A DNA stretch of 64,000 bases from Mycobacterium branderi (GTDB lineage: Bacteria; Actinomycetota; Actinomycetes; Mycobacteriales; Mycobacteriaceae). Shown here piece by piece: positions 50,145-59,139 of the stretch. Numbering within the stretch: position 1 is the first letter of the stretch; every line of letters starts with the position of its first letter. A program made the translations under genes and the position numbers. The stretch lies in the NCBI RefSeq assembly GCF_010728725.1, contig NZ_AP022606.1:3844001-3908000 (forward strand), given 5' to 3'. The notes beneath the pieces were generated by a model. The model saw only the letters and a program-made list of their open reading frames with translations. It did not search any database and was not told the origin of the DNA.

Positions 50145-50585
50145 TTAGCGCAGCAGCCTCTGAATCGTGCGTAGCAGACCGCGTGCCGCGTAGACGGCGG
50201 ATACGCCGGATAGCACGACCATGACGACGAACATCAGCAGCCAGTTCGCCCGGTCGTGGCTGACGTTCCACCAGACGATTGTGAATAGCACAGCGCAGAT
50301 GAAAACTGCACTGTCGCGCCAGTTCCCACGGTATGAGAATGTCGCCTCTCGCAAGGCACGGCTGCTCTCGGTCGCCGCAATCATGTCGTCGATGCGATTG
50401 TCAATACTCTGCTGCAGTCTTTGGCGTCGTTCCGCCTGTTCCTGCGGAATCCGTTCCAACAGATCAAGGTCTTGCTTGATTGCGCTGCGGTAATCCGGTC
50501 CTTTCAGGCCACCCGCGACGATCCCGAGCAACGCGCCGCCGGCGATCGGAGCCGCCCCCAAAGTGAGCTCAGCTATTCCAGGCAT
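50145..50585 (-). CDS. Small membrane protein with coiled segment
   Basis: 146 residues. There is a Gly/Ala-rich hydrophobic N-terminus (TLGAAPIAGGALLGIVAGG), a charged helical middle (RIPQEQAERRQRLQQSIDNRI), and two hydrophobic segments near residues 92-107 and 114-132. No family recognised. It is divergent from the sulfatase gene across 156 bp. Envelope location likely; function unknown. Confidence 0.6.
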   Translation of the reverse strand: MPGIAELTLGAAPIAGGALLGIVAGGLKGPDYRSAIKQDLDLLERIPQEQAERRQRLQQSIDNRIDDMIAATESSRALREATFSYRGNWRDSAVFICAVLFTIVWWNVSHDRANWLLMFVVMVVLSGVSAVYAARGLLRTIQRLLR

Positions 50586-50741
50586 CTTCCTCCTTTATGG
50601 CTACACGCCGGCCGAGTATCCGCCGAACTTAGTGAACGGGCCAGGTAGCAGGCAAAAAAAGCACTTCTTCATCGGCCGCACAATCCGCGAATAATCGCAA
50701 TCGGTGGAGATTAGTGGGCAGTTGTCGAATACTGCGTATGC

Positions 50742-53273
50742 ATGGAACCGTTGGATGAAACCCAGCCCCAATCAGTCGAATCCGAATCCGATCACGACCC
50801 TATTGGCGCGAAGGTACGGCGTCGCCATGTGCTGGGTGGCCTTGCAGCTTTGGGGCTGAGTGGCGCCGGCGCTTCTGCGCTAGTCGCAGGGTGTCACGGC
50901 CCGCAAGGCTCGAATCAAGGTGCGGAGGGGCCACCGAGCTACGGAACCGGGATCAACGACGGTTTCAATGGAAAGATCGAACTCGACGTTCGCAATTCGA
51001 AGCCGGACTGGACCCCGTTCGAGCTCAAACACGCCCCGAAGGGCGCCCCCAACATTCTGGTGGTGCTTTTCGATGACACCGGAATGGCGGCGTGGTCGCC
51101 GTATGGCGGCCGGGTCAACATGCCGGTGATGCAGCGCTTAGCAGACAATGGGCTGACATACACGCAGTGGCACACCACGGCGTTGTGCTCGCCCACTCGG
51201 TCGTGCTTGTTGACCGGCCGCAATCACCATGTAAATCGCTTCGCCTCGATCACCGAGGGATCCGACGGATTCCCCGGTGCTGCGGCCCGCTTGCCTGCTC
51301 AGTGCGCGACGGTCGGACAGGTGCTCCAGGACAACGGCTACAGCACATTCTGGGTGGGCAAAGACCACAATGTTCCCGAGGAGGACGTCTCCAGTGGGGG
51401 CAGCAAGTCGGAGTGGCCGCTGCAGAAGGGCTTCGACCGGTTCTACGGGTTCCTCGGCGGTGAAACCAATCAGTGGTACCCGGATCTGACGGACGACAAC
51501 AAGTTCATCGACCAGCCCTACAGCCCGGAGCAGGGTTACCACCTGTCGAAAGACCTTGCCGATCAAGCGCTCCGGATGCTACGTGACCAGCGGTCCAGCA
51601 ACCCGTCCAAGCCGTGGTACATGTGGTTCTGCCCGGGCGCCAACCATGCGCCGCACCACAGCCCCGCCGAGTACGCCGCCAAGTACAAAGGGCAATTCGA
51701 CGACGGCTACGAGGCATATCGCGAGTGGGTACTGGGCCGTATGATCGACAAGGGCATCATGCCGAAGGGCACCCAGCTGACGCCAATCAACCCATTGCCC
51801 AACGACGTTGCGTTGCAAACGGATTCGGTGCGGCCGTGGCATTCCCTCAACCCCGACGAGAAACGGCTGTTCTCGCGGATGGCCGAGGTCTTCGCGGGGT
51901 TCTCCGAGTACACCGACGCTCAGGTCGGACGGATTGTCGACTACCTGGAGCAGACCGGTCAGTTGGACAACACCCTCATCTTCTACTGCGCGGATAACGG
52001 CGCCTCCGGCGAGGGTTCGCCGAACGGGTCGGTGAACGAGAACAAGTTCTTCAACGGCTACCCCGACGACTTGGCCGAGAACATGCAGTATCTGGACAAA
52101 CTCGGCACGCCTGACACCTACAACCACTACCCGACGGGTTGGGCGGTCGCGTTCTCCACGCCCTTCCAGATGTTCAAGCGTTACTCGCAGTTTTCCGGAG
52201 GCACCTGTGACCCGTTGGTGATCCACTGGCCCAAGGGAATCAAGGCCAAAGGGCAGATTCGCCATCAGTATCACCACGTCACCGACATCGTGCCGACGAT
52301 CCTGGATGTGGCGGGCATCAAGATGCCGGAGGAATACCGAGGCGTAAAGCAGTATCCGCTCAACGGTGTATCGATGCGGTACAGCTTCGACGACGCCAAT
52401 GCGCCCACCACGAAAAAGCGGCAGTACTACGCCATGCTCGGTACTCGCGGGATATGGGTAAACGGCTGGAAGGCGTCCTCGCTGCACGCCCCGCTGGGTG
52501 GAAAGGGTCATTTCGACCAGGACAAATGGGAACTCTTCCACGTCGACGAGGATCGCTCCGAGTCGAAGAACGTCGCCGATCAGCATCCCGACAGGCTCAA
52601 GGAGTTGATCGACGCGTGGAACGAGGAAGCCAAGGACAACTACGTCTTACCGCTGGATGACCGCTCGGCGACCGAGATGATCACAATCCAGCGACCGCAA
52701 TTCGAACCACCGCGGAATCGATACCTGTACTACCCGGACACGTCGCCCGTGCCCGAAGGCGTGGCGGTCAATATCCGCGGCCGGTCCTACAAGATCATCG
52801 CCAACGTCGATCTCGGCGACGACGCGCAGGGGGTGATCTTCGCGCACGGTTCACGATTCGGCGGGCATGCCCTCTTCATCAAGGACGGCAAGCTGCACTA
52901 CGTCTACAACCTCCTCGGCATCAAGCCCGAACAGGATTTCGTCTCCGAGCAACTCACGCCCGGTAAACACTCGCTTGGCATGGAGTTCACCCGTGAAAGC
53001 GCCGGTAAATACGGCGAATCCATGGGCACTACAACGCTTTACGTCGACGACAAAGCTGTGGCCAAGGGACCGATGCGGGCACAGATCGGCAAGTTCAGCC
53101 TCGCCGGCGACGGCCTGTGCGTCGGATTCGACAGCGGCGACAGCGTCTCCCAGCAATACCGCACCCCAGGGACCTTCACCGGCGGAACGATTCAAGGCGT
53201 CGCGGTCGACATCAGCAAAGAAGCCTTCATCGACCTCCAGAAAGAAGCTGCGGGCGCCTTGGCCCGCGACTAA
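50742..53273 (+). CDS. Exported arylsulfatase
   Basis: 843-residue sulfatase. A twin-arginine signal (RRRHVLGGLAALG near residue 27) ends in the lipobox LVAGC, so it should be a Tat-exported lipoprotein outside the membrane. Catalytic core: metal-binding LFDDTG near residue 109, and the sulfatase signature CSPTRSCLLTGR with Cys149 as the residue converted to formylglycine (C-x-P-x-R present). Lower metal-site residues lie in YCADNGASGEGS. The last 150 residues form a C-terminal beta-rich domain as in AtsA/AtsD-type mycobacterial enzymes. It hydrolyses sulfate esters; the natural substrate is unknown. No formylglycine-generating enzyme gene is nearby. Confidence 0.92.
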   Translation: MEPLDETQPQSVESESDHDPIGAKVRRRHVLGGLAALGLSGAGASALVAGCHGPQGSNQGAEGPPSYGTGINDGFNGKIELDVRNSKPDWTPFELKHAPKGAPNILVVLFDDTGMAAWSPYGGRVNMPVMQRLADNGLTYTQWHTTALCSPTRSCLLTGRNHHVNRFASITEGSDGFPGAAARLPAQCATVGQVLQDNGYSTFWVGKDHNVPEEDVSSGGSKSEWPLQKGFDRFYGFLGGETNQWYPDLTDDNKFIDQPYSPEQGYHLSKDLADQALRMLRDQRSSNPSKPWYMWFCPGANHAPHHSPAEYAAKYKGQFDDGYEAYREWVLGRMIDKGIMPKGTQLTPINPLPNDVALQTDSVRPWHSLNPDEKRLFSRMAEVFAGFSEYTDAQVGRIVDYLEQTGQLDNTLIFYCADNGASGEGSPNGSVNENKFFNGYPDDLAENMQYLDKLGTPDTYNHYPTGWAVAFSTPFQMFKRYSQFSGGTCDPLVIHWPKGIKAKGQIRHQYHHVTDIVPTILDVAGIKMPEEYRGVKQYPLNGVSMRYSFDDANAPTTKKRQYYAMLGTRGIWVNGWKASSLHAPLGGKGHFDQDKWELFHVDEDRSESKNVADQHPDRLKELIDAWNEEAKDNYVLPLDDRSATEMITIQRPQFEPPRNRYLYYPDTSPVPEGVAVNIRGRSYKIIANVDLGDDAQGVIFAHGSRFGGHALFIKDGKLHYVYNLLGIKPEQDFVSEQLTPGKHSLGMEFTRESAGKYGESMGTTTLYVDDKAVAKGPMRAQIGKFSLAGDGLCVGFDSGDSVSQQYRTPGTFTGGTIQGVAVDISKEAFIDLQKEAAGALARD

Positions 53274-53419
53274 ACCCTGATTGCCTTCCGTAACCACATT
53301 GGATCTCACCCTGATAGGCGGGTGGACGAAACCGCGGACATCGCTCAAGTGGGTTCGGAGCGAATTGCCTTCGCCCACTTTGTATCCGCGGATACCTATT
53401 ACATAAGCCGCCTGCCTGG

Positions 53420-53728
53420 CTACTTACCATCAGCTACGTCAGCGCGGTCGATGTCAAGGACCACCTCGACGCTGACATTGTCACCGTAGGTCTTGCCCAA
53501 GGACTTCTGGATATCTTTTCGCACACCAAGGCGATGCCGACCTCCGTAGGGAGCCAATGAGCCGATGTAGTCAACGCTGTTGTCGAACCGTGCTTTGACC
53601 GGCACCCGTGTCCGCACACCAAAGACGTCAACAGTGTTGAAGGGAAATGTCACGTAGGCTCCCGGGCCGTCAGGACGTTCGATGACAGCATCGAAGACAA
53701 TCGGCCCGGGATCGCGATACTTCACCAT
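53420..53728 (-). CDS. DUF1905 protein
   Basis: 102 residues. The DUF1905 fold is apparent: FDAVIERPDGPGAYVTFPFNT, VFGVRTRVPVKARFDNSVDYIGSL, then LGVRKDIQKSLGKTYGDNVSVEV. Such proteins are small beta-barrels of unknown function. ATG 53728 is preferred over a codon seven residues upstream because it directly precedes the conserved strand. Confidence 0.85.
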   Translation of the reverse strand: MVKYRDPGPIVFDAVIERPDGPGAYVTFPFNTVDVFGVRTRVPVKARFDNSVDYIGSLAPYGGRHRLGVRKDIQKSLGKTYGDNVSVEVVLDIDRADVADGK

Positions 53729-53851
53729 GGCTTCAGGATGACAACGCATGCGTCAGTATTCAATCGACGCACGCGGTCGCCCGCTCCCGCATGACCCAAT
53801 GGACACACGCCACGCTATTAAAACCCTGCCCACGCTCTATAGAGCTCTCCC

Positions 53852-54805
53852 TCAGAGTGCTCGTAGGCCACTGAGGGTCCTTCGTATCAGTTCACGTCGT
53901 TCGTCGATTGCCATCGAGTCAGCGGGGGGTGCGTGCACCCGCAAATAACCTTGTGTCACCAGATCACCGACCAGGAACCGCGTCGCACCGAGCGGCAAGG
54001 ACAGACGAGCGGCGATCTCTGCGACCGAGGGGCTGTGCACACAACACGTCAGGATCTGGCCGCGCACATCATTTCTCCGCCAGCGCGGCGGCTTCGCTGT
54101 GGTGTCGAGCGCTTCGACCGGAGCGTCGAGTGGCAGTTCGACGTCGGAGTCGGTACGGCCTCCCGTCAGTGTGTATGGCCGGACCAGGCTCGGCTCGTCC
54201 GCGGTTTCCGGATCCGTAAACCACTCGTCGGTCGGTTCGTCCATGGCCTCGTGGACATGTGGCGAACGATGCGGCTTGTGGTTCTGCAAGAACCGCAGGG
54301 CCTGGTCGGCGTGCACCGATGCGCGCAGTTCGCTGGACACGACTTTGAGGATGGTGCGGTCGGTGTCGATGACGAATGTGGCCCGTCTGACCGGGAGCAG
54401 CCGAGCCAGCAGGCCACGGCGTCGGGTGTGTCGGCGACGCCGGGCCGCGTCACGCGCCACGAAGGATCTCCGCAGCCTGGCGAGTCTGCCCCGGCGCACC
54501 CCGAACAGCTCGGACACCACGCCGTCGGCGTCAGAGAGCAGTGGATAGTCGAACGCGCGCTGTTGGGCGAAGTGGGCCTGCTTGTCGACGGTGTCGGTGC
54601 TGATGCCCACCCGCTGGGCGCCCACCGCGGCGAATTCGCTGCTCAGGTCCCGGAAATGACAGGCCTGGGCAGTACAGATCGGTGAGGACGCAAGGGGGAA
54701 GAAGAACAGGACAACCGGCCCTTCGGAAAGGAACGCAGACAGTTTCCGAGGTCGACCGGTGTGGTCATACAGCGTGAAATCAGGCGCCTTCTCGCCCGCG
54801 ATCAT
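53852..54805 (-). CDS. BcpB-type peroxiredoxin fused to a DUF742 domain
   Basis: 317 residues in one uninterrupted frame. Residues 1-185 match the BcpB/AhpC-TSA peroxiredoxin fold: peroxidatic Cys in SSPICTAQACHFRDL, RVGISTD and RATFVIDTD. A roughly 25-residue Arg-rich insertion (ARDAARRRRHTRRRG) follows FGVRRG and is absent from M. tuberculosis BcpB as I recall it. Residues about 200-317 are a DUF742 domain (VRPYTLTGGRT, SPSVAEIAARLSLPLG, VGDLVTQGYLRVH, TLSGLRAL), normally a separate protein of conservon systems beside a roadblock protein and a small GTPase. None of those partners is present here. Start ATG 54805. Confidence 0.85.
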   Translation of the reverse strand: MIAGEKAPDFTLYDHTGRPRKLSAFLSEGPVVLFFFPLASSPICTAQACHFRDLSSEFAAVGAQRVGISTDTVDKQAHFAQQRAFDYPLLSDADGVVSELFGVRRGRLARLRRSFVARDAARRRRHTRRRGLLARLLPVRRATFVIDTDRTILKVVSSELRASVHADQALRFLQNHKPHRSPHVHEAMDEPTDEWFTDPETADEPSLVRPYTLTGGRTDSDVELPLDAPVEALDTTAKPPRWRRNDVRGQILTCCVHSPSVAEIAARLSLPLGATRFLVGDLVTQGYLRVHAPPADSMAIDERRELIRRTLSGLRAL

Positions 54806-55059
54806 CGGCAAAGACTAACGCCGGGAAGCTCAGCGCGACGCCCGACTCGGATAATTCGGTCATCGCCGAGCAGTTACCAGGTGGGAACCGTGATCGGCTC
54901 GGCCACGCCGAGGATGCCGGGAACGATCCGCGGGTCGTTGTTCATTGCGTCGCGCTTCTCAGCAATCCCACGGGCCTGCCGACCGGCGACTCGGTCGTAG
55001 TCTCCTCGGCGGCGACGAAGGGGTGGCGAAGCCGAACACTCGTCTTGCCTAGCGAGCGA

Positions 55060-55488
55060 TTAGCTGCACGGATATTGCCCGTTGAGCCGACAATTCGACG
55101 GTGGCGAGTAGGAACCGCTCAGCACGCCTCTGAAACCACCTGTGGCTGAACCACCCGGTGCAATGACACGATTCCAATTCGCGGGGGTAACCACAAAGTG
55201 CGTGCCATATTGGGTAACGGTGCTATTCCATGCGTGCGAGACGGATTGTCCCGCCGGCATGTCGAATTCAAGCTTCCAATCGCTTAGCGGCACCGTGCTC
55301 GCGTTGGTGATGCTGAAGCGGGCGATGAAACCGGTCTGCCACGTATGTTCCACCGACAACGTCGCCGTGGCTGCAGCCGCATGAGCCACGGGCGTGACGG
55401 CTAGTCCCAGGATGGCAACCATCAATGCCGATGCCGTTATGTGAAGCGCTGTGCGGCAGCGCTTCACATAGTTCTTCAGTCCGGCCAT
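55060..55488 (-). CDS. Secreted family 2 carbohydrate-binding protein, Rv1987 type
   Basis: 142 residues. A signal peptide (residues 1-36, cleavage after VAHA) is followed by a single CBM2 module: ATLSVEHTWQTGFIARFSITN, DWKLEFDMPAGQSVSHAWNST, TPANWNRVIAPGGSATGGFRG, final NCRLNGQYPC. Surface Trp residues at the usual binding-face positions and a Cys near the end fit cellulose or chitin binding. There is no catalytic domain, as in the similar M. tuberculosis Rv1987. A 27-bp hairpin (55441-55467) lies within the signal-peptide codons. It is secreted. Confidence 0.9.
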   Translation of the reverse strand: MAGLKNYVKRCRTALHITASALMVAILGLAVTPVAHAAAATATLSVEHTWQTGFIARFSITNASTVPLSDWKLEFDMPAGQSVSHAWNSTVTQYGTHFVVTPANWNRVIAPGGSATGGFRGVLSGSYSPPSNCRLNGQYPCS

Positions 55489-55556
55489 AGCAGGCAACCC
55501 TAAAACCAGACAGGCGATATCGGCCTTCGCATCGCGGTACGCTGCAGTACCTTTGC

Positions 55557-56396
55557 TCAACTGAGACCGAGATGAAATCTCGGCCCCGGTGATCCCTTGG
55601 GCTGGTATGCGGGACAAAGTGTTTCGAGCCAAGCGTGAATTCGTTCGGCGACAACAGCCCACCCAGGCTCCAGCATCATGTCGTGTCCCATGTTCGGGAA
55701 GATCTCTGCCGGGGCGCCGTATATCGCAGCGGTGCGACGAATTTGGCGCTGAGACACGATGTAGTCGTCGGCAGCTCCCAGTACCAGCATCGGGACACGC
55801 TTGACTCGTTTGGTCTTGACCAAATCGAGAGCGAGCATGTCGAGGAAGCCTCGGTAGCCCTCGTCTTGGAGTCGCTGCTGATACATCTCGACTTGCTCGT
55901 CTGGCGTGGACGCGGAAAACAACAGGACTCGCGCCAGTTCTGGGGTGGCAACCAGCGGGGCCAGCCTCAAAGAGGCGTTGACTTTGGCGAATGGCAGAGG
56001 GTAATCGCGCGCAATGCGCAGGGTCACCCGCAGTACGCCGGTGGGTGGAACGGACGCCAGCAGAACGGCTCCGGCAGCCGTGTGGGCTTCCAGGTATTTC
56101 TGGATGACGAAGCCGCCCATTGAATGCCCGACCAAGATGGGCTGAGTCTGTAATTGCGCCGCTGTCTCGGCGACATCGTCTACGTATTCCCGAAGCCTGG
56201 TCCAGCGCAGCCGCTCCTTGCCGGGGCTTGTGCCGTGCCCGCGAAGGCCCAGGGCGACAGCGCGATAGCCCTTGTCAGCGAAATAGTCCAAGAAGTGCTC
56301 ATTCCAGCACCATGCTCCATGCCAGGAGCCATGAACAAACAGAAGCGGCGACGGGTGCGCTGCACTGCAGGAGCCCTTGTCAATCACCTCACGCAT
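55557..56396 (-). CDS. Alpha/beta hydrolase
   Basis: 279 residues. Oxyanion strand LLFVHGSWHGAWCW near residue 20, nucleophile elbow VGHSMGGFVIQ near 90, acid strand MLVLGAADDYIV near 209 and catalytic His in NMGHDMML near 236. It resembles lysophospholipase/monoacylglycerol-lipase-like hydrolases. It overlaps the PaaK-type ligase by 13 bp and is third in the TetR-led operon, so it may release or process the acyl product of the ligase. The substrate is unknown. Confidence 0.88.
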   Translation of the reverse strand: MREVIDKGSCSAAHPSPLLFVHGSWHGAWCWNEHFLDYFADKGYRAVALGLRGHGTSPGKERLRWTRLREYVDDVAETAAQLQTQPILVGHSMGGFVIQKYLEAHTAAGAVLLASVPPTGVLRVTLRIARDYPLPFAKVNASLRLAPLVATPELARVLLFSASTPDEQVEMYQQRLQDEGYRGFLDMLALDLVKTKRVKRVPMLVLGAADDYIVSQRQIRRTAAIYGAPAEIFPNMGHDMMLEPGWAVVAERIHAWLETLCPAYQPKGSPGPRFHLGLS

Positions 56397-57766
56397 GACG
56401 GCGACTCCCTGACAACCAGCTGGAGCTTGCCACTGGCCTGTCGCTCCAGCCTCGGGCGTCGCGTCACCTCGACGACGGTGTCACTGACGCCAAGTTCGTC
56501 GAGGCGGTCGGCAATTGCCGCGTGAATTCGTTTTTCGAGGTCTGGTGCGGTTCCGCGGGCAACTACGAGCACTTGCAGGCGCGGGCCGCGCTGGATGACC
56601 TGGAACTCGACCACCTCGTGATCGCAGGCGATGACCCCAAACTGCATCGGGTGAACTAGGACAGTCGAGCCGCTCCGCCCCGGCAGACGGAGGACATCGT
56701 CGGTCCTTCCCTCCACGGTGCGAAACCGGCGCAGGGTGCGGCCGCAGCCGCAGGGCTCGCTGTCGATTGTGACCGCATCGAGCAACTCGTACCGGATAAG
56801 CGGCTGCGCCCGATTGGCGAGGTTGGTGATCAACAGTTTCGCGCCTGACTCACCATCGGGGACCGGCCGGCCGTGCTCGTCTACGTTTTCGACGATTGTC
56901 AGGTCCTCAAAAAGGTGTAGACCGCTGTGCATTTCGCAGTCGACGGCGATCAGCCCCTCGGTTGTGGCATATGCATTGAACGGTCGCGCGCCGAACGCCT
57001 GCTCGATGCGGTCGGCCATCTGTGGCGTGAGCATCTCGCTCGAGGTCGACATCGCCGTGGGCGAAATCCGCAGTCGACCGGCCAGCTGCTCCTCCGCGAG
57101 CAGCACCGCAACGGACGGATAGGCGTTGATGAATTGGGGCTGGAACTGGTTGAGTTCCTCGACCAGCCGCGGGACCGGGAGGGTCACCGGCAGCGACAGC
57201 AGCCGGTGCACACCGAAGTCGATCGTCGCGGCCAGCCGTCGGCTCGCGCTGGACGGCGATCCGCCGCCAAGCCACGCGAGGCGCAGCCTGGGAAGCCGGG
57301 GACGGATGCCCACGAACGAGCTGTACCGGAGAAACTGCGCAACATAGGCAGCCCAGTCCGGACGATCAAACACGAAAAGCCCTTTGCGACCTGACGATCC
57401 GCTGGTCGCCAGCACTCGGTAGCGGCCCAAGTACAGCGGATCGCCGGTCAATCCCTCGACGTGGCGAGCCAAATCGTCGCGACGCAGCCGACGGTCGATG
57501 ACGACATCGTCGAAGCGCTCCATCATCGTCGCCTTGTCGAGCATCGGCAGCTGGCCCAATTCGACTGGGCCATCGACACTTCCGATGCGTTCGCGGTAAT
57601 AAGGCGAGTGCATCACCGCGAACCGTACCAGCTCGTCGAGCCGTTTCTGTTGAAAGCTAAGCAGCTGCTCCCGCGGCCACCGCTCTTGATCACTGAGGCG
57701 GCGGGAAAGCTTTGTGGCTGACCAGAAGTCCGCGATGCGCTTGCGCTGATGACTAACGTTCATCAT
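56384..57766 (-). CDS. PaaK/CapK-type adenylate-forming ligase
   Basis: 460 residues of the phenylacetate-CoA ligase-like branch of the ANL superfamily, which activates a carboxylate as an adenylate. Seen: the N-terminal PYYRERIG region, the P-loop-like VLATSGSSGRKGLFVF near residue 117, YATTEGLIAVDC near 268, and the C-terminal EGRTDDVLRLPGRSG hinge near 354. Similar proteins in polysaccharide or lipid clusters may be CoA ligases or acyltransferases. It overlaps the TetR gene by 14 bp and the hydrolase by 13 bp, one operon. The substrate is not predictable. Confidence 0.85.
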   Translation of the reverse strand: MMNVSHQRKRIADFWSATKLSRRLSDQERWPREQLLSFQQKRLDELVRFAVMHSPYYRERIGSVDGPVELGQLPMLDKATMMERFDDVVIDRRLRRDDLARHVEGLTGDPLYLGRYRVLATSGSSGRKGLFVFDRPDWAAYVAQFLRYSSFVGIRPRLPRLRLAWLGGGSPSSASRRLAATIDFGVHRLLSLPVTLPVPRLVEELNQFQPQFINAYPSVAVLLAEEQLAGRLRISPTAMSTSSEMLTPQMADRIEQAFGARPFNAYATTEGLIAVDCEMHSGLHLFEDLTIVENVDEHGRPVPDGESGAKLLITNLANRAQPLIRYELLDAVTIDSEPCGCGRTLRRFRTVEGRTDDVLRLPGRSGSTVLVHPMQFGVIACDHEVVEFQVIQRGPRLQVLVVARGTAPDLEKRIHAAIADRLDELGVSDTVVEVTRRPRLERQASGKLQLVVRESPSCVR

Positions 57767-58382
57767 GTCCCCCGCTCCGCGCCAGGTCGTCCAGAAACAG
57801 GCGATTCATTCGCACCCCGAATTCCGGGTCGACGAGATCCGGCAGAGTCAGCCGCTCGAGCTGCAAACCCAGTTGCATTGCGTACGTCGCGACCGCGAGC
57901 TTTTGCGACTCATCGGGCAATTCGTACCCGTGTTCGCATGCGTGAGCTTCGATCGCTCGTACGAAAGGCTTTTGCGCACGCAGGTGGATCTCGCCGAAGC
58001 GGGCGCGCAGCGCCGGCCGACGGACAGCGTGCGCCCAGAACTCAAAGAACACGGCGAGCCAGCCGTCGTCTCGCCCGCGCCGCCGCAGTACGCGGTCGAT
58101 AACGGCATCCATTCCTTGAGATGCGCCGCCCGCAGCGGCGAGTTGAGCCTCGACCTCGGCGATGCCGCGCGTCGCCCGCCGCTCGTATACGGCGAAGAAC
58201 AGGTCTTCTTTCGACGCGAAATTCGAGTAGACGGCGCCTTTGGTGTAGCCGGCTTCACCGGCGACCCGATCTACCGAAACCGCATGGAAGCCCTCGTCGA
58301 CGAACAGGCGCTCGGCTGCGTCGATGATCCGCTCCCGCGTTTGCTGCTGTTGCTCAACGCGGGAAAGCCGCTTCACTGACAT
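57753..58382 (-). CDS. TetR family regulator of the ligase-hydrolase operon
   Basis: 209 residues. The HTH is ERLFVDEGFHAVSVDRVAGEAGYTKGAVYSNFASKEDLFFAV, split over residues 23-65, followed by a helical ligand domain. It heads a tight operon with the PaaK-type ligase and hydrolase, so it probably represses its own operon and responds to the substrate or product. Two tandem palindromes overlap its start codon (58381-58410). Confidence 0.92.
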   Translation of the reverse strand: MSVKRLSRVEQQQQTRERIIDAAERLFVDEGFHAVSVDRVAGEAGYTKGAVYSNFASKEDLFFAVYERRATRGIAEVEAQLAAAGGASQGMDAVIDRVLRRRGRDDGWLAVFFEFWAHAVRRPALRARFGEIHLRAQKPFVRAIEAHACEHGYELPDESQKLAVATYAMQLGLQLERLTLPDLVDPEFGVRMNRLFLDDLARSGGHDER

Positions 58383-58410
58383 ACCATCGGTATTTTAATA
58401 CCAACGGTAT
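58381..58410. promoter_or_regulatory. Twin palindromic operators before the TetR operon
   Basis: ATACC-ATC-GGTAT (58381-58393) and ATACC-AAC-GGTAT (58398-58410) are two perfect 5-bp-arm palindromes, 17 bp centre to centre, the first overlapping the TetR start codon. The arrangement strongly suggests autoregulation by two TetR dimers. Confidence 0.75.
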
Positions 58411-58506
58411 TTCGACGTCAATGGGTTACCAGGGCAAATGTGCGGCCAACGCACCCTGGCGGCAGAGTCAGCGCCAGGATGAGTGGTTGTGTGGCATAGT
58501 TATGCC

Positions 58507-58743
58507 ATGCGTCGCATACGGTTGAGCACCACCGTTGATGCCAAATTGTTGACCGCTGCGCGCGGTCTGCGGTCGGGAAGCACGGACGCCGCCCTCATCG
58601 ATGAGGCTCTCGACGCCCTGCTAGCTCGTCATCGATCGGCTGAAGTAGATGCGAGTTATGCCGCTTATGACGAGCACCCGGCTGATGAGCCCGACGAGTG
58701 GGGCGACCTGGCCTCGTGGCGGCGAGCCGCTGGCGCGTCGTGA
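58507..58743 (+). CDS. mazE: MazE-type antitoxin
   Basis: 78-residue antitoxin with an N-terminal ribbon-helix-helix-like DNA-binding part ([38 protein letters not shown]) and a C-terminal toxin-binding tail of the mycobacterial MazE type ([21 protein letters not shown]). ATG 58507 is chosen. Its TGA overlaps the GTG of the toxin, so the two are translationally coupled. Confidence 0.85.
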   Translation: MRRIRLSTTVDAKLLTAARGLRSGSTDAALIDEALDALLARHRSAEVDASYAAYDEHPADEPDEWGDLASWRRAAGAS

Positions 58744-59069
58744 CTGCACTGCCGGCACGCGGAGAGGTGTGGTGGTGCGAGATGGCGGAGATCGGCCGAC
58801 GCCCGGTTGTGGTGTTGTCGCGCGACGCGGCGATCCCTCGGCTTCGGCGCACACTCGTCGCTCCGTGCACCACGACCATCCGGGGGCTGGCAAGCGAGGT
58901 CGTCCTTGAACCTGGCCTCGACCCGATCCCCCGGCGTTCGGCGGTGAACCTGGATTCGGTCGAAAGTGTCTCGGTCGCAGTGTTGGTCAGTCGGCTTGGC
59001 CGCCTCGCCGATACCCGGATGCGCGCGATTTGTGCGGCCCTTGAAGTCGCAGTTGATTGTTCAGGTTGA
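58740..59069 (+). CDS. mazF: MazF-type toxin (endoribonuclease)
   Basis: 109 residues. MazF pattern: [24 protein letters not shown] at the start, [17 protein letters not shown] in the middle (RNA-binding loop and catalytic Arg/Thr region), and [20 protein letters not shown] at the end. It cleaves RNA at short sequences when free from antitoxin. The start is GTG 58740, overlapping mazE (GTGA). The pair appears intact, unlike the broken mazF at 48.9 kb. Confidence 0.88.
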   Translation: MTALPARGEVWWCEMAEIGRRPVVVLSRDAAIPRLRRTLVAPCTTTIRGLASEVVLEPGLDPIPRRSAVNLDSVESVSVAVLVSRLGRLADTRMRAICAALEVAVDCSG

Positions 59070-59139
59070 TACCGGCGCAAGGCGACAAGTTCGGCAGTCA
59101 GTTCGTATCGGCCGCAACGGTTTTGCTCGCACCCGGGTA

